Below, one piece after another: positions 49,089-64,000 of a stretch of DNA of 64,000 bases (within the stretch, counting starts at the first letter, position 1; the number at the start of each line of letters is the position of its first letter). A program made the position numbers and the translations under genes. The DNA is from Uloborus plumipes (lineage: Eukaryota; Arthropoda; Arachnida; Araneae; Uloboridae), in the NCBI GenBank assembly GCA_038373865.1, contig JAXGGA010005242.1, positions 1-64,000 of the forward strand, given 5' to 3'. A model generated the notes under the pieces. It was not told where the DNA came from and made no database searches. It was given only the letters and a program-made list of their open reading frames with translations.

Positions 49089-49667
49089 GGTGAAGGATAT
49101 TTATTTGTATTTTGTTACAACTCGTATATCAATTAACGAACGTACATGATTAACTGATTTTGCATTTCTTTATTACTAAATGTGCATAAATGTTAAAGAT
49201 TACAAGTACATGTGAATATGTAAGTTTTTAACTTAGAAATTTATGCTAAAATAAGTGGAAAGGAAAGCGAAAAGACATGTAAACAAACTTTATAAGAAAC
49301 AAAACAAACAATTTACTTACGGTTACAGCTCTTGTTATATAACACCTGTTAGAAGTTACAGTGAAGGAACGTACTCGGACGATAACTTTTCTTTAAAGGA
49401 TTCTAGCTAAAAAGACTACATGAGCTTTCTGCGAAGTTCTTTGACAGTTATTTAACAGAAGAAAGGATATAAAACTGGACACATGTCCCCAATAAATCAT
49501 CTTTTGACAGATAAATGTCAGTCAAAAAATCCATACTTCCAGTTAAAAAATAGTTTTAGTTGCAACCGCCAGTTTAAAATAAAAACAATTAAATGCCTGC
49601 GAAAATTGAAAAGAATTACTGTCAACAAAAATATTTGATTTTATGTGTGTGGAATTAATTACCAGCA
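49089..49667. promoter_or_regulatory. Likely bidirectional promoter, XPF / WDR92
   Basis: 579 bp separates the two start codons of divergent genes. The region is AT-rich and no clear TATA box or CpG island stands out. That both 5' UTRs and promoters lie here is inferred from spacing only. Confidence 0.5.
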
Positions 49668-56761
<7,094 letters not shown>

Positions 56762-57133
56762 GTATTTGTTCATTTTATCATAATTAAAATTTATTATTTT
56801 TCAAGTCATAAATTTTGGTTTTCTTTCAGATATTTTGAATTGTACATTGATAGACATAAATTTCATTTTTATTTTATACTGATCTGTATAGGACCCAGGA
56901 AAAGTGTGCATTAACTTATCCTTTTTAATAAAAAAGTAAACATTATAGTGATTTATTTTTAGTTTTGAACTTAAAAATTTCTATTATGCGTATTTTGTCT
57001 TTGAATTGTAAATACACTTTTACTAAACTCTCTTCTTGCTTTCCTTGCCCCACCAAGAATGATAATCCAAACAGAAATGCAGAATGAAGGGAATCAAAGT
57101 ACATGACTTTCTTTCTGTATCTGATATTTTTAT

Positions 57134-57345
57134 TAGGGATGGACCGGATATCCGGTAACTATCCGGTATCCGGCCTATCCGGCTGATATTTTAAGTATCC
57201 GGTACTTCCGGATATCCAATCCGGCTGACCGCCCCGGATACGGATATCCGGAAAATTTTTGCAGGATATCCGGCTAAGTATCCGGTATAGATGTGGGGAA
57301 TATCCGGAATTGATGTGAGGGTTATCCGGTATGATGTGAGGACCT
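57134..57345. mobile_element. hAT-like left end with ATCCGG cluster
   Basis: Begins TAGGGATGGACCGGATATCC and holds eleven ATCCGG motifs in about 200 bp in one orientation, several within GGATATCCGG palindromes. Subterminal motif arrays of this kind are transposase binding sites in hAT elements. No right end was identified. Confidence 0.5.
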
Positions 57346-58129
57346 AATTAAATATTTTCTTTTTTATAAAAATCTTAGTTAAAAATTTCATTGTTTGATA
57401 AACCTTTTAGATGATGTGATTACTTTTCATCTTTCCTTTTTACCAATTTTTGCTTCTAAAACAAAAATTGTGTTATTCCTCCGACTGTGTACTGGACATG
57501 GAAGCATTCTGCATATTTGATTTTTCACAATTGCCAGATAAAATATGATTGTCTGCAGCTTTTCAAAAATATTTTAGTTAAAATATTTAGAAAGAAAAGG
57601 CTACAAACCTTCAAGGATTAATGTGCGACAAAAGCTTGAAAAAAACTTACGATCATATAGTTAGTTCATAAAAATTAATCGCAGTAGCTTTTAATATAAA
57701 TTCTCAAATTATTTTATTTATTGAATTCTTCTATTTTTAGTTTTTGTGCTTCTAACAAAAATTGCGATCTATTAACACCCAATGATGTTGTAATTAGATA
57801 TTTTTTACTTTGCCACTATTATTGCTTTATTATAATTGAAAATAACATACACTAAATAACCTATCTAACATTGACGAAAGTTTTCTTTTAGATAATGAAA
57901 ACGTCTGTCCCCATGAATCGTCGCAACTTAAAACCATGCTTTTTTTTTGAAAGAGTTTAAATGTGTGTAAAGAAATTTTGAATTTTGCTCTTTCTTTTTG
58001 TAATACCTTCCTTTCAGAAAAGATATTTCTCTGCTATTAGAATCTGTTCACGTCTGTCACCCCGCTCCGTAACTCCTCGAGAACATGTTGAGCATGACCC
58101 TCAATAACATTCAATCGAGTTTCGATAAC

Positions 58130-58970
58130 TCAAAGCTTTATAAACTCAAATATACCTTCATTTCAAAGTTTTCATTTGGTCCCAAATTCTTGAAAAGACG
58201 GTAGGAACTGCTTGTAACTCGAACTATCAATAACTCTAAGTTTTTAGCCGGTCCCTTGGGCAGGGCCGCTGAGAGGTTTACCGGGGCCCCGGGGCAAAGT
58301 ACTGACATGCGCCCCCCCCCCCCTTCCAAAAAAAAATCTTCAATAGTAAGACAATTTACGTTCGGTGCAGTGAAGAAAAATAATAGCATTTCATATTTGC
58401 TAATTTTTCTTCCAATTTTATATTTTTTTATGTTTTATATTTTTATAATCTGCTCGTGTGCTGTACTTAAGTATACCATGATATAAATGCGTGTGAAATA
58501 AATCAGAAATACATAACACAAATTTACAAATAATATTCCTACTTCAATTTACTAACAACTATCAATAATTCTATCACTACTTCACAAAATTAATAATACG
58601 TATTTACATATTTTACACATGTATGTGTTTTAAAATCCTTTGAAAAAAATTAGATTTCTTGACTATTAAAAGCGTTATTCCTCACTTTGAAAGTTCATTA
58701 AAACTTTCTATTGTACACGTAAGAAATGCCTGGTAAGTATTACAGAAGATAGCCCCCTAAGGCATTGGGCTAAGAGTACTCGTTGCGTTGCTGCGGACAC
58801 ATGTAGATGCGAGATGTTTTTGCTTTGCCTACACAAAAATGAAGTTCAATTAACAAAAAAAATGCCTTTTTTTTTAACCAGCAGCCTGGGCGGCCCCGGG
58901 GATTTAGCCCCTGCTGCCCCCCCTCTCGGCGGCCCTGCCCTTGGGACTATGAGCTATTGAGACTTGACTG
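58130..58970. mobile_element. pogo/Tigger-like remnant, split by a hAT copy
   Basis: The right end reads GAGCTATTGAGACTTGACTG next to TA. Inside, GATAACTC, GTAACTCG and CAATAACTC motifs recur. The element at 58261-58937 lies inside it, with its target duplication taken from this sequence. Left border uncertain. Confidence 0.5.
58261..58937. mobile_element. hAT MITE, 677 bp, TSD CCCTTGGG
   Basis: Termini CAGGGCCGCTGAGAGG and CTCGGCGGCCCTG with perfect 8-bp flanks CCCTTGGG (58253-58260, 58938-58945). Termini match the nested copy at 6717-7155. Confidence 0.88.
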
Positions 58971-60339
58971 TATTTAAGATGTTAATTTGCATCATTAGAA
59001 AGTGTATTTTGTCTTTTAGAATTTAAGTAAAACTTTAAGTTAATTATTTAGATATAAGTTTATTAATTTATTTTTTAAAGTGAACATGTTTAGAATAATT
59101 TAAAAAAATAATAATAATATATCGGTCATTTCAGCGAAAATGGTACAAATCAGTCTCGATACTTCAGAATTTTGGGAATTAATTTTAATGTTTGCCACCA
59201 ATTAATTATATTTTTTTTATTTGTTCTCCATCTAATTGTGTGTAACCAAGTCAAGGCCGTAGCCAGGATTTTTTTTCGGGGGGGGGGGGGGGGGGTTCGA
59301 AGTAAAGAAAGTTTGTTTCAAAAAAAAAAAAACAAGAGGTTGCAAGTCTTATGACGCAATGGGAGCAAAGCCTGCTTGTACGGGGGGTGGGGGGGGGGGG
59401 GGCAAGGGGGCACCTGCTCCCCTTCACTTCCGAAAGTAAAGGGGCCCTGCCCTTCACTTTTTAGAGCGAAAAATTAATGGTCGGTTATTTACTGGGAGGA
59501 TTGATTTATTTCATGAAAATTAAAAACTGAAAATACCACAAAAATGTTTTTTTTTTCTCATCTTATTTCACAAGAAAGGAACTTTGAATTGCAAAGGGGA
59601 CATCTACAGTAAAATCCATCCTGCTTTTCAGACTGTATTAAAGTTTTAGAGGTCATTTGTTAAAATCCAATAATATAGCCAAATTTTACAAAAAAAAAAA
59701 AAAAAAAAACAGCTTTAGGGTTCCGCCCTAAGCTCCTCACAAACTTCTTTTGATACCCCAATTTCTTGGTGCACCAGCCGCCTATGATTGGGAGTATGTT
59801 GGACTAACAGGAAGGAAAGCGAAGCTGAGGTAATGGACAACACGTTAATCAATAGGCTTTTAGGAAGAATGAAAGGAGTCTTTCTCCTCTCCTGCATTAT
59901 TTTTCAAATAAATATATCAGAATTTATGACGACATCATGTTTGAAAAATTGAAGGAAAGATAATTAAAGAATTTCAAAGCTTTGTTCTTTTTTTTTTTTC
60001 TGAAAGTTTAATCTGCGAAAAACAAAGCACACAACTACGTTTCATATTTCTTTAAAAAAAATCAGGAAAATTTATTTTTAAGTCGGCCGTTTTTTCCAGT
60101 CACAACAAACAGCGGAGTGATAAGTTCAAATCCCGGTAATTAACAGTGACGTTAGCGTTTTTTTTTTTTTTTTTTCTTTTTTTTTTTGACAACTGCGTTT
60201 CGTATTACTCTACGGCGTTGTAAAAAGTTGCCAGCAGCAACAAATGTAAATTACACTGGTTTTGTGTACCCTTTTATCCGCATTAAATTTTATGATGGAA
60301 ATTTCCATCATCATGCAAAGAAGGGTTAAGCCAAAAAGA

Positions 60340-60475
60340 TGATCCAATATATAATTTGGTATATTTTCATGCAAGTTTTATATGTACATCCAAAAAAATT
60401 TTCATCAAAATCTGAGGGGGTCGAGTGGGGATTTTCTCGAAATTTGGGACCCATAACATGGAATGACCCATAGTT
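60340..60475 (+). repeat. Direct repeat, copy 1 of a TGGAATGACCC-ended family
   Basis: Shares TATAATTTGGTAT, TTTCATGCAAGT, GGGGGTCGAGTGG and CATGGAATGACCC with 62665-62795, in the same order and orientation. A GGCCATTCCATG-type string at 28744 may be another end of the same family. Confidence 0.7.
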
Positions 60476-62664
60476 CTGCTCACTATTTCGCCAAAGGAGT
60501 TTTTTTCTATCTTTTCAACTTAAACCTTAAATTATTCCGTCTCTCCTGCTGGTCTATAATCCTTAACGGGATAACAAAGTTTATGGCACTTGTCGTTGAG
60601 ATACTTTTATCATGGAAAAAGAAAGAAGATCCTCTCCTTTACGCCATAAAACTAGTGTGGTCCCCTTTTGGGCTTACTACGAACAAATTAGCAAAAAATA
60701 TAAGATTTTTGAAAACTTCTATCTCTTAACACATTGATCACAGTAATAAGAGATACAGATGTTTAAATCAGTTATTGTTATTATCAATGGAGAGGTGATG
60801 AGTTAACGAAAATGCATTCTTTGTTTTCTGGGTGCGAAGTGTTTTGTACTATATTTCCCGACCCCTATAGCACATAGCAATTTATCGTTGCACTCCTTTA
60901 TGTTCCTTCCTTCGGTCCCACGGATCCCACGTCACCAAGTCGCAGAAAAGGAGGGAACCAGGGGGTAAACTCCATGGGGGCAACACCCCAGGAGAGCGAG
61001 CTAGAAAAGTAGTCCAGAGTATATCCCAGAGCAGGGATAGGAAAGAAATTCTCTGGCGACGGGCCTGAGAGGGGCTTGATTTACCAAGAAGTCCATGAGG
61101 CTCGGCCTAGAGCTGTAGGTTCCCCACCTTGGGAGGGGGGGAGCAAAATCAAAGACGAAATAGTAAATTATAACAAAGTATGATTTTAATATGGAAATCA
61201 TGAAGTTGAAAATCAAAGTTTATGGTTTCAACTCTACAGTACTTTTTTCACTTTTCAATGGGGCCCATCCAGATGTTCAGGGCTCGATTTAGAAATTTAA
61301 GGTCTGCCCTACTGTCCTAAAGTTCCTAAATTGGACACTGATGGTGGAAAACTAAAATTCACGGGCCCCCTCTAACTTAGCGAGCCCAGGGGCCATGCCC
61401 AGGCTGCCCTCCCCTTTCGCAGGGCAAGGCCAAGATAAGAAAATTTTTTTGATAAGAACTAGAACTACTTTGAAGGGCCTATATGCCAGCCCCTCAAACC
61501 CATTTGGTCAAACCAATATCCTATCTATTGTGGGGACCTGTATACTACGTATTGTTATGAAAAACATCTATATTCTAGCAAGTACAGAGATTTATATGTG
61601 CGAAAATTTTTCGTTGAGTAAAAGGCCCGATTAACTATTATGCCCCGAACGAGGAAAATTTTTGATTTTCCCTTCAATAACTGCCTTACCTGTGAACCAG
61701 GCCGAACATTATTAATTTTTCCAGGGGGTGGGGGAGGGTATACACTCAATACAAATTACCAAAAAACCTCGCCCCCTAAATGCATTAAATAGGGGGAAAT
61801 GGGCATGATCGGGAGAAATTTGCTTCTGAACTGATTTCAAAGAAAGTAAAATTAAAACCATAGTCAGACTCCCATGTTCAACTCCTATTGTAATGAATAA
61901 ATTTCAAAATATTTACTAAAATGAAAAATATTTTTCCCCCCTCGATCATATCTAACAAAGTTTTTTTTTTTAAATCAGAACGTAAGTACAATAGCTCCTG
62001 CAAATATTAATAGAACAAATTGACATCAACTTTTGAGGTCTATGTCTTTTTTTCTTTGATTTCACGTTGAATGACGTACACATTTTTGATCTGCAATATC
62101 CCCTTGAAACTGGTTTGTCTCAAAAATAAAAATAACGTTTTTTAGTTAAGAAAAGTGTGTTCTTTCCAATGACGTAAAGAAATTTGAAATTCAAGATGAC
62201 CTTTTTGAGATATTGCCCTTTGAAATTGAGACAAAATTGAGAAAAAAGAAATTTGACTGGAATTTCAATTCGCATAATTCAGCAATTATTTGAGCTATCG
62301 AGATGCCACTAGCACATCTTTCGGACGAACTATCAGGCTACAAACGAGGAAAGAATTAGCTTTAGAAAGTCATTCTCTCAGCAGATACAAGCTGATAAGG
62401 TATGGTCAAAATTTGCCAAAATACGATTTTTTACCAACTTTGGCAGCAAATTTCAAAAAAAAAAAAAAAAAAAACAGCGCATGGAGCTTCTGTTACACAA
62501 GTAGGCTATTCTACCCTAAACAGAGATCAGAATCACCAAATTTGAGTCTGATAATCGTCTTAGGTCGCGAGCAATAAAAGCACAAACTTGACGATTTGGA
62601 CATTTTTTTTCAAGACACGAAAAAGAGGCCTTTCTAAAATAATTTTTACTGGCTGAACCATAAG

Positions 62665-62795
62665 GCTTATGGAGCTATAATTTGGTATGGTTTCATGCAA
62701 GTCTTATACATACATCCAAAAAAAATTCATCAAAATTGGAGGGGGTCGAGTGGAGACGCCTCGTACGCTTGACATGGAATGACCCCTATTCAAGT
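62665..62795 (+). repeat. Direct repeat, copy 2
   Basis: Second copy of the unit at 60340-60475; diverged from it mainly in the last 40 bp. Confidence 0.7.
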
Positions 62796-64000
62796 TTATT
62801 CAAATGATTTTTTTTATTTTTATTATTCTAATTTTTCTTTATATCATCAAAAACCTCAGACCCGTCACAACTTCGAGGGGGGGGGGGGGAAATCCGACCA
62901 TCAAACCTTGAAATTTTCTTTTCTTTTTCTTTTCTTTTTTTTTAGTTGAATAAATTTTTAAAATTTTTGAGGTTTGAAAATTTCGGGGGGGGGGGGGGGG
63001 GGGGGGGGTTCTGACCCCTGACCCCCCCCGCTGGCTACGGCCTTGAACCAAGTATTACTTATTTAGGCATAAGCCATTTATAAAGGACCCCCCCCCCCAA
63101 AAAAAAAAATTCTTTGGCAAAAGAAGGAAAAAATGATCTGCTACAGCTTTAAATTGCTAGGACTTAAAATGCAATTTAAGATTAAGCTGAAATGCAACAA
63201 CAAAATCATTTGCAATGCACAGCACAAAAAATGCTTCTGACACCCTTTCTGCTGATTTTTATGTATGTAAATAAAAAAATCTTGGAAAAACACCTATTTA
63301 TCTTTGTTCCTAGATTTTTTTTATGTTTCAAACTGTCCACTCTGTTACAAGCCTTTCAAAAATAAAATAAGCAATCGTATTCAATGTGATATTTTTTTTA
63401 ATAAGTACAAGTAATGTATCTGCTTTGATTACTTTGATACATTTAATTATATAATCAGTAACTAAGATAAGCCTAAAATTCTTTGCTGATGATAGTTAAT
63501 TTGCACTGTGGTATGTCCACTCTGTTACAGTCGCATTAATAGTGCAAAAAATATTTTTTCTTGAAATTACAGACAGAATTAGTTTTAGGATGCTTAGTTC
63601 ATTTTATACTTGTTCTGTAATTAACTTTTCTTTACGATTAGAAATATATTTTTCAAACCTCATTTGTCTCCTCTGTTACACAAAGTGGTCGAACTATTCA
63701 AAACCCTTAATGAATGACTCATATATACAAGCCATTTACACTTTATTATGCACAAATAAACAGAGAATAATTTTTAAAACAATGATTAGTTGGCGAAAAT
63801 TACTTCATTTGATAAACTTAACTCGACAATTTCAGACATGATTTGTACCATTTTGGCTGGAATAACCCATAAATATAACATTTGCATCTCGGAATGTATC
63901 TTTATTTTTTCAAAATGAAGTTGAATTTCGAGGTGATCGTTTAAGAATTAGTTTATTAATTTGTTTTTAAAAAAGTGAATATGTTTAGCATGACCCTTAA

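Larger units (their letters stand above)
59252..63045. mobile_element. 3.8-kb hAT-like element, TSD AACCAAGT
   Basis: Inverted ends CAAGGCCGTAGCCAG and CTGGCTACGGCCTTG are flanked by a perfect 8-bp direct repeat AACCAAGT (59244-59251, 63046-63053). Just inside both ends are long G/C runs (59278-59295 and 62985-63008). The interior has no intact transposase. It contains other repeats: a 130-bp direct repeat pair (about 60340-60475, 62665-62795) and partial GGGGCCC-rich pieces near 61260-61420. Confidence 0.75.
59121..63870. mobile_element. Outer element with GTCATTTCAGC-type inverted ends
   Basis: GGTCATTTCAGCGAAAATGG (59121 onward) is found inverted at the right as far as 63870 with three mismatches over 29 bp. 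Removing the nested 59252-63045 element leaves about 950 bp. The right part repeats TCCACTCTGTTACA three times. No transposase frame was recognised. Confidence 0.5.

Noticed and set aside
56890..56935. Possible sixth WDR92 exon after GTATAG
   Set aside because: Its translation does not match the expected Val-Cys-Ser-Leu-Glu-Phe block and it soon reaches a stop without a donor.
62290..62577. 95-aa plus-strand frame
   Set aside because: Lies inside the 3.8-kb transposon, ends in a poly-Lys homopolymer translation and shows no domain.

Overview
This is a strongly AT-rich eukaryotic nuclear window with short exons, introns of a few hundred bases to over 7 kb, and many dispersed DNA transposons. 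The genes are animal ones. Arthropod, probably chelicerate (spider-like), is my inference from gene structure and repeat style; it is not proven by any marker here. No rRNA, tRNA, operon or CRISPR array was seen.

Five protein-coding genes can be read with splice sites and phases that agree. (1) 683-9012, minus: 5' part of a protein O-mannosyltransferase (POMT family, POMT1-like), running off the left edge. (2) 13556-19684, plus: a complete three-coding-exon XK-related (XKR) membrane protein of 412 aa. (3) 27418-43775, minus: a complete 11-exon (6-4) photolyase of 551 aa with intact active-site histidines, Trp triad and FAD-side Asn, plus a basic C-terminal tail ending in a PIP-box-like motif. 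(4) 46542-49088, minus: an intronless, full-length XPF/ERCC4 endonuclease of 848 aa. (5) 49668-56761, plus: the first five coding exons of WDR92/DNAAF10, head-to-head with XPF across about 580 bp and running off the right edge.

The (6-4) photolyase and XPF are adjacent on the same strand, so two UV-damage repair genes sit side by side. POMT and XKR are divergent across about 4.5 kb.

Most of the rest is transposon-derived. Well-supported elements include hAT-type copies with perfect 8-bp target duplications (2781-4328, 6195-7823 with a nested copy at 6717-7155, 58261-58937, and a 3.8-kb one at 59252-63045). There are two copies of one Helitron (5089-6030, 52531-53527), a fold-back Tc1/mariner derivative (14188-14934) and a TTAA-flanked piggyBac-like element (23336-23927). 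A pogo/Tigger-like element (29027-29532), several long palindromes, a tandem array of about 165 bp and a long (TA)n tract complete the picture. The right end (57.1-64 kb) is a nest of transposons inside a WDR92 intron.

No wholly new system is evident. The most interesting leads are the PIP-like tail on the photolyase, the XPF/photolyase pairing, a MITE family defined by a conserved inner core (16149-16678 and 40697-40917), and the nested hAT-like element with very long subterminal G/C runs.
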